64,000 nt of DNA from Mycobacterium szulgai (GTDB lineage Bacteria > Actinomycetota > Actinomycetes > Mycobacteriales > Mycobacteriaceae): NCBI RefSeq assembly GCF_002116635.1, contig NZ_LQPW01000145.1, positions 20,707 to 84,706 on the forward strand, written 5' to 3'. The first letter of the stretch is position 1, and every line of letters starts with the position of its first letter. Below are positions 21,701 through 31,074 of this stretch, one piece after another. The position numbers and the translations under genes are program-made. The notes below the pieces were generated by a model. It saw nothing but the letters and a program-made list of their open reading frames with translations, did not search any database and had not been told where the DNA came from.

Positions 21701-24700
21701 GCAATTCGGGTTTTCAGAACTTCGGCTCGCTGCAGTCGGGCTGGGCGAACCTGGGTAACAGCGTCTCGGGTTTCTACAACACCAGCACGGCGAATCTCAC
21801 TACGCCGGGCAACGTTTCGGGCTTTTCGAACATCGGCACCGACCTGTCGGGTCTGGTGCGCGACAACAATGGCACCTTCTTCAATCTGGGCCTCGGCGAC
21901 CTGGGCCGGCTGAATGTGGGCAGCGGCAACATCGGCGATTTCAATTTCGGCGGCGGCAACATCGGCAGCCTGAACATCGGCAGCGGCAACATCGGCAGCC
22001 TGAACTTCGGCAGCGGCAACATCGGCAGCGGCAACATCGGGTTCGGCAACGCCGGTCCCACACTGACCGCGGCGCTCAACGACATCGGCTTCGGCAACAC
22101 CGGCAGCAACAACTACGGCTGGGGCAACACCGGTGACAACAACATCGGCTTCGGCAACACCGGCGACAACAACATCGGCATCGGACTCACCGGCAGCGGC
22201 CAGGTGGGCATCAACTTCGCCGGCGGGTTCAACTCCGGTACCGGCAATATCGGCTTGTTCAACTCCGGCAGCAACAACATCGGTATCGGCAACTCCGGCA
22301 GCGGAAACTTCGGCTTCGGCAACTCCGGCAGCCTCAACACCGGCATCGGCAACAGCGGCAGCACCAACACCGGCCTGTTCAACGTCGGCATCGCCAACAC
22401 CGGCTTCTCCAACGCCGGCAATTACAACAGCGGTTGGTACAACGCGGGTGATGCCAACACCGGCATCGCCAACCGCGGCAGCTACAACACCGGCCTGTAC
22501 AACGCCGGCAACTACAGCACCGGCTTGGCCAACCAGGGCGCCATCGACACCGGCGCGTTCATCACCGGCGACATGGGCAACGGCATCATGTGGCGCGGCG
22601 ATTCCGAAGGCCTCTGGGGCTCGAGCTACGTCATCCATATCCCCGAAATCCCCGGCCACGTCGACATCACCGCACCCATCAACATTCCCATCACGGCCGG
22701 TTTCACCAACACCCTGTACAGCGGAATCACGTTGGAGGACGTCCACTTCGGGTTCACCCCGGCCGTCGGTGGCGTCCCAATCCTGGCCGGGGTGATCAAC
22801 TCGGTCACCGTTCCGCCGGTGACGGGCACCGGCCCCCAGGTGGTGTTCAACATCGGCGCGCTGGACGGTTCGACCAAGATCTTCGTCCCGGCCACGGCGA
22901 CCCTCGGCCCCGCCGACTGGACGGTCTTCAACATCCCGGCGCAGACCGGCTACTTCAACTCGACGGCCAACCCGTCCTCGGGCCTGTTCAACCTCGGCAG
23001 CGGAACCGTATCGGGCTTCGGCAATCTCGGCTCCAACGTCTCGGGTTTCCAGAACTATGCCAACGGCGCAACGTCGGGCTTCAAGAACTACGGCGGCCTG
23101 CAATCGGGCATCGCCAACTTCGGCACCGCCGTCTCGGGCCTGTTCAACACCGGAGTCGGAACACCGGCCAACGTCTCGGGTGTGCTCAACCACGGCGCCA
23201 ACATCGCGGGCTTCTTCCGCGATCAGGTGGCCGGGGTGACGACGTTCAATTTGGGGTTGGCCAACCTCGGCGCCAACAACGTCGGCTTCGGAAACGTCGG
23301 CGACTTCAACATCGGCCTGGGGAACCTGGGAACGGCCAACCTCGGCAGCGCAAACCTGGGCAGCTACAACATCTTCGACGGCAACCGCGGCTCATACAAT
23401 TTCGGCCCCGGCAACTTCGGCGACTACAACATCGGCCTGGCCAACCTGGGCAACTACAACTTCGGCTTCGGCAACGCCGGCAGCTCCAACCAGGGCTTCG
23501 CCAACACCGGCAGCAACAACATCGGGTTCGCCAACACCGGCAGCAACAACATCGGTATCGGGCTCACCGGCAACAACCAGCAAGGCTTCGGTGCCTGGAA
23601 CTCCGGCACCGGCAACAGTGGCTTCTTCAACTCCGGCACCAACAACGTCGGCTTGTTCAACTCCGGCAGCGGCAACATCGGGATCGCCAACTCCGGCACC
23701 GGGAACTGGGGCATCGGCAACACCGGCGACACCAACACCGGCATCCTCAACGCCGGCAACGTCAACACCGGATTCCTGAACCCGGGCAACGTCAATACCG
23801 GCGTCGGCAATGTCGGCGGCTACAACTCCGGCAGCTTCAACGTGGGCAGCTTCAACACCTTCGGCCTGAACCCCGGCTCCTACAACACGGGTCATCTGAA
23901 CCTCGGCGACTACAACACCGGCTTGGGCAACTCCGGCAACGTCGACACCGGATTCTTCAACTCCGGCAACTACAGCAACGGTTATCTGTGGCGCGGCGAT
24001 TACCAGGGTCTGTGGGGCATCGACTGGACCGTCTCGGTTCCCGACACCGCCATCCCGCTGCACATGCACGTCCCGATCTACCTCAACGTCCCCATCAACG
24101 GCACCCTGGGCGTCTTCACCATGTTCGGCTTCGTCATTCCGCCGGTGACCGTCGACGTGAGTTTCTTCGGCATCAGCACCAAGGTGGTCGAAGTCAATGC
24201 GATCTTCATTCCGAACATTGCGATCAGCCTGCCGCCGATAGGCATGAACATCGGCGCCGGCCCGGACCCGCTGATCGACATCGGCGGCAACGGCGGCCTG
24301 CTGCCCATCAAGATCCCGACCCTCAATATCCCAGCGACACCGGGCTTTTCGAACTCCACCACCGCGCCGTCGTCGGGTTTCTTCAACTCCGGCTCCGGTA
24401 CCGTGTCCGGCTTCGGCAATACCGGCCGCAACAGTTCCGGATTCCTCAACCTCACCTCCGGCACTTCGGGAATCTCCGGATTCAAGAACTTCGGCGACCT
24501 GCTCTCCGGGATGTCCAACTTCGGCAACAACGTCTCCGGCTTCCTCAACACCAGCACGCTGGGTCTGGCGATGCCCGGCAATATCTCCGGCGTCGAGAAC
24601 ATCGGCAACAACATCGCCGGCTTCTTCAACAACAACCCGATCGCCAATGTCGGCTTCGCCAACATCGGCAGCGGCAACGTCGGCGGCGGAAACCTCGGCA

Positions 24701-27700
24701 GCAACAACTTCGGCTTTGGAAACGTCGGCAGCGGCAACTTCGGCAGCGGCAATATCGGCGACTTCAACTTCCTGTCCGGAAACCGGGGCAGCTACAACAT
24801 CGGCCCCGCAAACCTGGGCGACTACAACGTCGGTCTGGGCAACTTCGGCAACTACAACTTCGGCCTCGGCAACCTGGGCAGCAACAACCAGGGCTTTGCC
24901 AACAACGGCAGCAACAACATCGGGTTCGCCAACACCGGCAGCAACAACATCGGGATCGGCCTGTCCGGCAACGGACAGTTCGGCTTCGGCGGCCTCAACT
25001 CGGGCAGCGGCAACACCGGCCTGTTCAACTCCGGCACGAACAACGTCGGCTTCTTCAACTCGGGCACCGGCAACGTCGGCATCGGCAACTCGGGTACCGG
25101 CAACTTCGGCATCGGCAACGCCGGCGTGGCCAGCACGGGTATCGGCAACGTGGGCCCGGGGAACTGGGGCCTATGGAATGCCGGAAGCGGCAATACGGGC
25201 ATCGCCGATGCGGGTACCTACAACACCGGTCTCTACAACGTCGGCACCACCAACACCGGCTTCGCCAACCCGGGCGACTACAACACCGGTAGCTACAACA
25301 CCGGCAGCTTCAACACCGGCGGTTTCAACTCGGGCGACTACAACACCGGCCATTTCAACAGCGGCGACTACAACACCGGTCTGGCGAACCCCGGAAACGT
25401 CAACACCGGCGCCTTCAACGCCGGCAATTACAACAACGGCATGTTCTGGCGCGCCGACTACCAGGGCCTGATCGGCGTTCACTACGCGTTCTACGTGCCG
25501 CAATTCCCGGTGCTGACCTTCGACATCAACATCCCGATCAACATTCCAATCCACGCCGATTTCAACACCCTGGCCGTCAACGGCTTCACCATCCCGCCGA
25601 TCACCATCAACGCCCTGCAGATCACCAACTTCAGCATCGGGCCCATCACCATCCCGACCATCACCGGAACCCTGCCGGTCATCGACGTCACCATCGGCGG
25701 ACCCGACAACGGGATTCCCATCGCCATTCGCAGTGGCGCCGGCCCCGTCAACATCACGCTGCTCGACATCCAGCCCGCTCCCGGCATCGGCAACACCACC
25801 AGCAGCCCTTCGTCGGGCTTCTACAACAACGGCACCGGAACCGTGTCCGGGTTCGGAAACCTCGGCGCCAACCTCTCCGGCTTCCGCAACACCAACATCG
25901 GCACCCTGGGCAGCTCGGGCTGGCAGAACTTCGGCTCGCTGCAGTCGGGCTGGGCCAACCTGGGCAACACCGTGTCGGGCTTTTACAACACCAGCACCGC
26001 CGACCTCGCCACCGCGGGCCACCTCTCGGGCCTGGCGAACTTCGGTACCGACCTGTCCGGCCTGTTCCGCGGCCCGGCTGGAACACCCGTCATCAACCTC
26101 GGTCTGGCCGACCTGGGCCACGGAAACCTCGGCAGCGGAAACGTCGGCGACTTCAACATCGGCAGCGGCAACCTGGGCAACGCCAACTTCGGCTTCGGAA
26201 ACGTCGGCGACGCCAACTTCGGCAACGGCAACATCGGCAGCGGAAACTTCGGCTTCGGCAACGCCGGCCCGGGGCTGACGGCCGCACTGCACAACATCGG
26301 CTTCGGCAACACCGGCAGCGGCAACGTCGGCTGGGGCAACACCGGCGACGGCAACTTCGGGTTCGGCAACACCGGCACCGGCAACATCGGCATCGGCCTG
26401 ACCGGTAACAACCAGGTCGGGTTCGGCCCGCTGAACTTCGGCACCAACAACATGGGCCTGTTCAACCTGGGCGACAACAACGTCGGAATTGCCAACGCCG
26501 GCAACGGAAACCAGGGTTGGGCCAACGCCGGCAACGGCAATATCGGCCTGTTCAACACCGGCAACAACAACGTCGGCATCGGGCTCACCGGCGACAACCA
26601 GTCCGGGTTCAGCTCGCTGAACTCCGGCTTCGCCAACACCGGATTCTTCAACGCGGGCACCAGCAACACCGGATTGTTCAACTCCGGCACCGCCAATTTC
26701 GGCCTGTTCAACTCCGGCACCGGCAACATCGGCATCGGCAACATGGGCACCGGCGGAATCGGCATCGGCCTGTCCGGAAACAACCAGATTGGAATCGGCG
26801 GCACCAACTCCGGCAGCTTCAACATCGGCCTGTTCAACTCGGGCACCGGCAACGTCGGTTTCGGCAACTCGGGCACCGGAAACTGGGGCATCGGCAACAC
26901 CGGCACCGGCAACACCGGTATCGGCAACACCGGCACCGGCAACTCCGGCCTGTTCAACACCGGCAACTTCAACACCGGCATCGCCAATCCCGGCGACTAC
27001 AACACCGGGGCCTTCAACATCGGCAACCTCAACACCGGATTTTCCAACCGGGGCGACTTCAACACCGGTTCTTACAACACCGGCAACTACAACACCGGTT
27101 GGTCCAACGCCGGCAACTACGACACCGGCGCCTTTATCACCGGCAGCTCGGACAACGGCTTCTTCTGGCGGGCGGACCGCCAGGGCCTGCTGTCCTACAA
27201 CTACACGATCGTCATGGATCGGATCCCGGCCTACCTCACCGTCGACGCCCCGGTCAACATCCCGATCGTCGGCACCATCACCAACATCTCCATCCCCGCG
27301 GTCACCATTCCGCAGATCCCCGCCAGCGGAACCGTGGATCTGGCCATCATCTCGGGCACGGTCTTCGCCCCGATCGGCCCGATCAACATCCACGGCGGCG
27401 ACCCCTCGGCCCCGTCGAACACACCGATCGTGATCGACTTCGGCACCCAGCCCGCGATCAAGATGAACATCGGCGCCCCGGACGGCTCGACCATCATCCA
27501 CATCGGTGGAACCGGCGGGTTCGGCCCCGCCTACGTCCCGCTCATCGACCTCAAGCCCACCCCCGGCTTCTTCAACTCCACGACCGCGCTGTCGTCGGGC
27601 TTCGTCAACTGGGGTACCGGCAGCGCGTCGGGCTTCTTCAACTTCGGCAACAACTCGGGACTGGCCAACGTGGCCATCGGGGCCATCGGCAACTCCGGCA

Positions 27701-29346
27701 TCCAGAACTACGGTTCGCTGCAGTCGGGCTTCGCCAACCTCGGCAACACCATCTCGGGCTGGTTCAACACCGGGACCGCCAACCCGTCCAGCGTGTCGGG
27801 CTGGCAGAACATCGGCACCGACCTGGCCGGCTGGTTCCGCAACGGGCCGGATGCGACGACGTTCAGCTTCGGTCTGGCCGACCACGGGTTCTTCAACCTC
27901 GGCAGCGCCAACATCGGCAACTACAACCTCGGCAACGGCAACATCGGCAGCTTCAACCTGGGCAACGCCAACATCGGCGACCTCAACCTGGGCGGCGCCA
28001 ACATCGGCAGCGGCAACTGGGGTCTCAGCAACGTCGGCAGCGGCAACATCGGCTTCGGCAACGCCGGCCCCGGCGTGACGGCGGCCCTGCAGAACTTCGG
28101 GTTCGGCAACACCGGCAGCTTCAACATCGGCTTGGGCAACACCGGCAACGGCAACATCGGCTTCGGCAACACCGGCGACGGCAACATCGGTATCGGCCTC
28201 ACCGGCAACGCGCTCACCGGCTTCGGCAACTGGAACTCGGGCAGCGGCAACATCGGCTTGTTCAACTCCGGCACCAACAACATCGGCATCGGCAACTCGG
28301 GCACCGGAAACTGGGGCATCGGCAACACCGGCAACTACAACACCGGTATCGGCAACAACGGCAACACCAACACCGGCTTCTTCAACAGCGGCATGGTCAA
28401 CACCGGCTTGGGCAACTCGGGAAACTACAACACCGGCTTCTTCAACGCGGGCAGCACCAACACCGGCAGCTTCAACCCGGGCAACTACAACACCGGCGGC
28501 TTCAACCCGGGCAACTACAACACCGGCTACTTCAACACCGGCAACTCCAACACCGGCTTTGCCAACTCCGGCAATGTCGACACCGGCGCATTCATCGCCG
28601 GCAACTACAGCAACGGCTTCTTCTGGCGCGGCGACTACCAGGGCCTAGGGGCGTTGAGCTACCAGGTCACCATTCCGTCGATCCCGTGGAATTACGACAT
28701 CCAGGGCGACATCGAAATACCGATCACCGGCACCATCAACGCGATCACTCAAGAGGCGTTCACGCTCGCCGAGTTCGCGATACCCATCAGTCTGGAAACC
28801 ACCATCTGCATCCTCTACATCCCCTTCGTGGGATGTGTGCTGCACGTCTCGTTCACCATCCCGATCACCACCGAGCACCTCGGCCCGTACACCATCGATC
28901 CGAGCGTCCTCAACCCCGAAACGCCGCTGAGCTTCAACATCTCCAACCCGCTGAGCTTCATGGGCAACGGCTCGGTGGGCCCGACCACCTTCGGTTTCAA
29001 CTGGCAGCAGTCGCCCGGATTCTTCAACTCGAGCACCGCCCCGTCGTCGGGCTTCTTCAACGACGGGGCGGGGGGCGCGTCGGGCTTCTTCAACGCCGTG
29101 GACGGCGCGGTGTCGGGGCTGGGCAACATCTACACCGAGACGTCGGGCTTCTTCAACTCCGGCGGCGTCGGAAACTCTGGTCTGCAGAACCACGGCACCC
29201 TGGAATCCGGCTGGGCGAACCTGGGCAACACCCTGTCGGGTATCTACAACACCAGCATCCTGGACGCGATGACGCAGGCCTTCATCTCCGGGGTCGGGAA
29301 TTTCGGCAGCAACCTGTCCGGCTTCCTCAACGACAATGTGCCTTAG
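18790..29346 (+). CDS. PPE-MPTR family protein, giant (PPE8-like)
   Basis: 3518 residues, among the longest proteins of the family; Mtb PPE8 (Rv0355c), also near hspR, is about 3300. The start is GTG 18790 (SFAVLPPEINSARLL). PPE domain about 1-180 with FSWQGPASMAM (W-x-G). The MPTR body is divided by seven interrupting segments, the first one truncated (FLWRADNQGWFYGQ leading straight into GLGNTTTLFSSGFFN) and the others full length, for example FFWRADRQGLLSYNY and FFWRGDYQGLGALSY. The last full segment has two extra cysteines (TTICILYIPFVGCVLHV). It lies 134 bp after the first PPE gene on the same strand, probably a duplication, and converges on hspR. Confidence 0.95.
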   Translation: MSFAVLPPEINSARLLLGAGLEPMLSAAAAWDGLSSELGAAANQFSSVTANLVGFSWQGPASMAMAGAAAPYLGWLSAAAAQADEAATQVRLAAAAFEAALTATVHPAVISANRTQFVSLVISNLLGQNAPAIAAAESQYEQMWAQDVAAMFGYYSGASAAVSGLTPFAAAAPSAIGVLAQRLARNLGLANVGQGNVGNGNIGNFNIGSGNIGSNNIGSGNNGSGNFGFGNVGPGLTAALNNIGFGNTGSGNIGFGNTGDNNIGFGNTGNGNRGIGLTGNGAQGFGGPNSGTGNIGLFNSGTNNIGIGNSGTGNWGIGNSGNSYNTGIGNSGDANTGFFNAGLANTGIGNAGNFNTGSYNPGSSNTGGFNIGSYNSGYFNTGNYNTGLANSGNVDTGLLISGNNSNGFLWRADNQGWFYGQNGPGLGNTTTLFSSGFFNSGQGSASGILNSGANNSGILNSSLGAIGNSGFANTGIQESGLFNSGNTISGLLNSSLTAVTIPAYTSGVLNTGSNLSGFFRGPTTFNIGFANVGIGNILSNANVGNYNILANANVGSVNILGSGNLGDYNIVGSGNWGSYNFFGSGNIGNQNLGSANIGNQNFGAANIGISNIGFGNLGNGNVGRGNVGDNNNGFANAGNLNRGFANTGNSNTGFGNTGNNSFGIGLTGDNQVGIGALNSGIGNNGFFNSGTNNVGLFNAGTGNWGIGNSGTGNVGVLNAGTGNWGFENPGTGNTGWSNAGSYNSGLMNAGLLNSGWLNAGSYNTGGFNVGQTNTGSYNVGNVNTGFFNPGDTNTGFFNPGDVNTGAFDTGSFNNGIFVAGNNQGQISLHLSYTTPYVPINEQMIIPVDSVMNLGGQVIPVTVAGTVFPKTYYLGGFFYFGPVILGGSAITIPNVTVGIGGPNINVPITFVGAIESRTITFIDIEPAPGFGNKTTNPSSGFFNSGAGGTSGWGNFGATTSGWLNSGLSGALGNSGFQNFGSLQSGWANLGNSVSGFYNTSTANLTTPGNVSGFSNIGTDLSGLVRDNNGTFFNLGLGDLGRLNVGSGNIGDFNFGGGNIGSLNIGSGNIGSLNFGSGNIGSGNIGFGNAGPTLTAALNDIGFGNTGSNNYGWGNTGDNNIGFGNTGDNNIGIGLTGSGQVGINFAGGFNSGTGNIGLFNSGSNNIGIGNSGSGNFGFGNSGSLNTGIGNSGSTNTGLFNVGIANTGFSNAGNYNSGWYNAGDANTGIANRGSYNTGLYNAGNYSTGLANQGAIDTGAFITGDMGNGIMWRGDSEGLWGSSYVIHIPEIPGHVDITAPINIPITAGFTNTLYSGITLEDVHFGFTPAVGGVPILAGVINSVTVPPVTGTGPQVVFNIGALDGSTKIFVPATATLGPADWTVFNIPAQTGYFNSTANPSSGLFNLGSGTVSGFGNLGSNVSGFQNYANGATSGFKNYGGLQSGIANFGTAVSGLFNTGVGTPANVSGVLNHGANIAGFFRDQVAGVTTFNLGLANLGANNVGFGNVGDFNIGLGNLGTANLGSANLGSYNIFDGNRGSYNFGPGNFGDYNIGLANLGNYNFGFGNAGSSNQGFANTGSNNIGFANTGSNNIGIGLTGNNQQGFGAWNSGTGNSGFFNSGTNNVGLFNSGSGNIGIANSGTGNWGIGNTGDTNTGILNAGNVNTGFLNPGNVNTGVGNVGGYNSGSFNVGSFNTFGLNPGSYNTGHLNLGDYNTGLGNSGNVDTGFFNSGNYSNGYLWRGDYQGLWGIDWTVSVPDTAIPLHMHVPIYLNVPINGTLGVFTMFGFVIPPVTVDVSFFGISTKVVEVNAIFIPNIAISLPPIGMNIGAGPDPLIDIGGNGGLLPIKIPTLNIPATPGFSNSTTAPSSGFFNSGSGTVSGFGNTGRNSSGFLNLTSGTSGISGFKNFGDLLSGMSNFGNNVSGFLNTSTLGLAMPGNISGVENIGNNIAGFFNNNPIANVGFANIGSGNVGGGNLGSNNFGFGNVGSGNFGSGNIGDFNFLSGNRGSYNIGPANLGDYNVGLGNFGNYNFGLGNLGSNNQGFANNGSNNIGFANTGSNNIGIGLSGNGQFGFGGLNSGSGNTGLFNSGTNNVGFFNSGTGNVGIGNSGTGNFGIGNAGVASTGIGNVGPGNWGLWNAGSGNTGIADAGTYNTGLYNVGTTNTGFANPGDYNTGSYNTGSFNTGGFNSGDYNTGHFNSGDYNTGLANPGNVNTGAFNAGNYNNGMFWRADYQGLIGVHYAFYVPQFPVLTFDINIPINIPIHADFNTLAVNGFTIPPITINALQITNFSIGPITIPTITGTLPVIDVTIGGPDNGIPIAIRSGAGPVNITLLDIQPAPGIGNTTSSPSSGFYNNGTGTVSGFGNLGANLSGFRNTNIGTLGSSGWQNFGSLQSGWANLGNTVSGFYNTSTADLATAGHLSGLANFGTDLSGLFRGPAGTPVINLGLADLGHGNLGSGNVGDFNIGSGNLGNANFGFGNVGDANFGNGNIGSGNFGFGNAGPGLTAALHNIGFGNTGSGNVGWGNTGDGNFGFGNTGTGNIGIGLTGNNQVGFGPLNFGTNNMGLFNLGDNNVGIANAGNGNQGWANAGNGNIGLFNTGNNNVGIGLTGDNQSGFSSLNSGFANTGFFNAGTSNTGLFNSGTANFGLFNSGTGNIGIGNMGTGGIGIGLSGNNQIGIGGTNSGSFNIGLFNSGTGNVGFGNSGTGNWGIGNTGTGNTGIGNTGTGNSGLFNTGNFNTGIANPGDYNTGAFNIGNLNTGFSNRGDFNTGSYNTGNYNTGWSNAGNYDTGAFITGSSDNGFFWRADRQGLLSYNYTIVMDRIPAYLTVDAPVNIPIVGTITNISIPAVTIPQIPASGTVDLAIISGTVFAPIGPINIHGGDPSAPSNTPIVIDFGTQPAIKMNIGAPDGSTIIHIGGTGGFGPAYVPLIDLKPTPGFFNSTTALSSGFVNWGTGSASGFFNFGNNSGLANVAIGAIGNSGIQNYGSLQSGFANLGNTISGWFNTGTANPSSVSGWQNIGTDLAGWFRNGPDATTFSFGLADHGFFNLGSANIGNYNLGNGNIGSFNLGNANIGDLNLGGANIGSGNWGLSNVGSGNIGFGNAGPGVTAALQNFGFGNTGSFNIGLGNTGNGNIGFGNTGDGNIGIGLTGNALTGFGNWNSGSGNIGLFNSGTNNIGIGNSGTGNWGIGNTGNYNTGIGNNGNTNTGFFNSGMVNTGLGNSGNYNTGFFNAGSTNTGSFNPGNYNTGGFNPGNYNTGYFNTGNSNTGFANSGNVDTGAFIAGNYSNGFFWRGDYQGLGALSYQVTIPSIPWNYDIQGDIEIPITGTINAITQEAFTLAEFAIPISLETTICILYIPFVGCVLHVSFTIPITTEHLGPYTIDPSVLNPETPLSFNISNPLSFMGNGSVGPTTFGFNWQQSPGFFNSSTAPSSGFFNDGAGGASGFFNAVDGAVSGLGNIYTETSGFFNSGGVGNSGLQNHGTLESGWANLGNTLSGIYNTSILDAMTQAFISGVGNFGSNLSGFLNDNVP

Positions 29347-29354
29347 TTAACGCC

Positions 29355-29443
29355 CGGGCTCCGCTAATTGCGCCGTTCGCTCGCCCGCTGCCGCGGGCTC
29401 CGCTAATTGCGCCGTTCGCTCGCCCGCTGCCGCGGGCTCCGCT
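29355..29443. repeat. 39-bp tandem repeat (about 2.3 copies)
   Basis: A 39-bp unit starting CGGGCTCCGCTAATTGCGCC occurs at 29355 and 29394, and a third partial copy starts at 29433. It lies between the PPE stop (29346) and the hspR stop. It is a minisatellite-type array likely to vary in copy number between strains. Confidence 0.9.
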
Positions 29444-29479
29444 CACCGGCGCGGCTCACCGGCGCGGCTCACCGGCGCG
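29441..29479. repeat. 13-bp tandem repeat (3 exact copies) overlapping the hspR stop
   Basis: GCTCACCGGCGCG occurs three times head to tail (29441-29453, 29454-29466, 29467-29479). The third copy contains the TGA stop of hspR on the minus strand (29469-29471), so each copy carries the same in-frame TCA/TGA triplet. Confidence 0.9.
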
Positions 29480-29849
29480 GCTGCCAGACCACCAGGGCCG
29501 TGCTCTTGGGTACCACCGCGACCTCGCGGCGCTGGTTGGCCCGCAAAACGGCCAACTCGTCGGCCATCTCCCGCAGCCGGGACTGCAGCGCGTCAACCTG
29601 ATTGGTCAGCTCGATGATGCGTTTGATCCCGGCGAGGTTGACGCCCTCGTCCTGCGAAAGCCGCTGCACCTCACGCAGCAAGTCAACGTCATGCTGCGAA
29701 TACCGGCGGCCGCCGCCCGAGGTGCGCTCGGGCCGGACCAGGCCGAGCCGATCGTAGGTGCGCAAGGTCTGCGCGTGCATGCCGGCCAGCTCGGCGGCCA
29801 CCGAGATCAGAAACGTCCGGGACTCTTCGCGCTTGGAGTTCTTGGCCAT
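29469..29849 (-). CDS. hspR: heat-shock repressor HspR (MerR family)
   Basis: 126 residues. The MerR-type DNA-binding head is visible: FLISVAAELAGMHAQTLRTY, then DRLGLVRPERTSGGGRRYS (the R-R-Y-S wing), followed by a dimer helix with NLAGIKRIIELTNQVDALQ. HspR binds HAIR sites with DnaK as co-repressor and represses dnaK and clpB operons in actinobacteria. It is the last gene of dnaK-grpE-dnaJ-hspR and its ATG overlaps the dnaJ stop by 1 nt, so it is translationally coupled and autoregulated. Its last codons run into a 13-bp tandem repeat, so the C-terminal residues (VVWQPRR) may differ between strains. Confidence 0.96.
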   Translation of the reverse strand: MAKNSKREESRTFLISVAAELAGMHAQTLRTYDRLGLVRPERTSGGGRRYSQHDVDLLREVQRLSQDEGVNLAGIKRIIELTNQVDALQSRLREMADELAVLRANQRREVAVVPKSTALVVWQPRR

Positions 29850-31021
29850 CAGCGGTTACCCGCCCATCCGGCCCGTGGGTTGAACCCGCTGGACCGCTCG
29901 GCGGCCGCATAGGCCTCCAGCGCCTCTTGGGCGGCGCCTTCCACGTTGGGCGGAACGGCCACCTTGACGGTGACGAGCAGGTCTCCGTTGCCACCGCTGC
30001 GCTTGGGAACGCCGCGACCGCGCACCCGCAGGATTCGGCCGTCGGCGGTGCCCTTGGGCACCCGCACGCCAACGGTTCCATCCAGCGTGGGCACCGAAAG
30101 CGTTGAGCCCAAAGCCAATTCGGTAAAGCTGACCGGAACGGTGACGGTCAGGTCGTCACCGTCGCGGCCGAAGACCTTGTCCGGGCGCACGTGCACCGTC
30201 ACGTACAGATCGCCCGACGGGGCACCACGCAGGCCGGCTTCGCCCTGCCCGGCCAGCCGGATCCGTTGTCCGTCTTCGACACCGGGTGGAATCCGCACAT
30301 TGATGGTGCGGGTGCGGGTGGTGACGCCGGTGCCTTTGCACTCGTCGCAGGGGTGCTCGATGATCGACCCGCTGCCGCGGCAATCGGTGCACGGTTCGGA
30401 GAAGCCGAACGCGCCCTGGTTGCGGTTGACCACACCCGAGCCGTTGCAGTTGGGACACACCTTGGGGCTGGTGCCCGGCCGGGCACCGCTGCCGTGGCAG
30501 TTGGTACACGGCGCCGGGCTGGTCAGCCGCAGCGGCATCGCTACGCCCTTCGCGGCCTCGAGGAAGTCCAGCTCGGTCTCGGTCTCCAAGTCGTTGCCAC
30601 GCCGCGGCCGGCTCGGACGCGGACTGCCGCCGCGCCCGAACAAGCCGCCGAACAGGTCGCCGATGTTGGCGCCGCCCGAGCGGCCCGCCGCCTCGAACAG
30701 GTCGTTGAGGTTGAACTCAGCGCCGTCACCGCCGCCGCTGAAGCCACCGAAGCCACCGCCATCGAACCGGCGGCCGCCTCCGAAGCCCCCGCCGGAGAAC
30801 AGCCGGCGGGTTTCGTCGTACTCCTTGCGCTTGGCCTCGTCGGACAAGACGCTGTAGGCCTCGGAGACCGCCTTGAACCGCTCGGCTCCCCCGGGGTTCT
30901 TGTCCGGATGCAGATCGGAAGCCAGCTTGCGGTAAGCCGTCTTGATGTCTTTCTGGCTGGCGTCAGAGGAGACGCCCAGCTCCTTGTAGAAGTCCTTTTC
31001 GACCCATTCACGCTGGGCCAT
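29849..31021 (-). CDS. dnaJ: chaperone DnaJ (DnaJ1 type, HspR operon)
   Basis: 390 residues with full DnaJ layout. The J domain (about 9-72) has the HPD motif in LHPDKNPGG; a Gly/Phe-rich region follows (GGGFGGGRRFDGGGFGGFSGG); the zinc finger has four CxxCxGxG motifs (CTNCHGSG, CPNCNGSG, CTDCRGSG, CDECKGTG); then the client-binding beta domains. It stimulates DnaK ATPase and delivers clients. It overlaps hspR by 1 nt downstream and is separated from grpE by 53 bp upstream. Its place in the HspR operon identifies it with Mtb DnaJ1 (Rv0352) rather than DnaJ2. Confidence 0.96.
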   Translation of the reverse strand: MAQREWVEKDFYKELGVSSDASQKDIKTAYRKLASDLHPDKNPGGAERFKAVSEAYSVLSDEAKRKEYDETRRLFSGGGFGGGRRFDGGGFGGFSGGGDGAEFNLNDLFEAAGRSGGANIGDLFGGLFGRGGSPRPSRPRRGNDLETETELDFLEAAKGVAMPLRLTSPAPCTNCHGSGARPGTSPKVCPNCNGSGVVNRNQGAFGFSEPCTDCRGSGSIIEHPCDECKGTGVTTRTRTINVRIPPGVEDGQRIRLAGQGEAGLRGAPSGDLYVTVHVRPDKVFGRDGDDLTVTVPVSFTELALGSTLSVPTLDGTVGVRVPKGTADGRILRVRGRGVPKRSGGNGDLLVTVKVAVPPNVEGAAQEALEAYAAAERSSGFNPRAGWAGNR

Positions 31022-31074
31022 ATCGCGTCACCCCCTCTCAACCTCTCTTTTTCCGCGTCCTTAGATTCTGTGCC

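Noticed and set aside
20173..23193. Minus-strand open frame of 1006 codons inside the second PPE gene (and similar long antisense frames at 25171-27885 and 15974-17395)
   Set aside because: They mirror the NxGxG repeat codons of the PPE genes (GGC/AAC periodicity read backwards), give Val/Ala/Asp-rich low-complexity sequence, and have no starts, domains or ribosome sites of their own.
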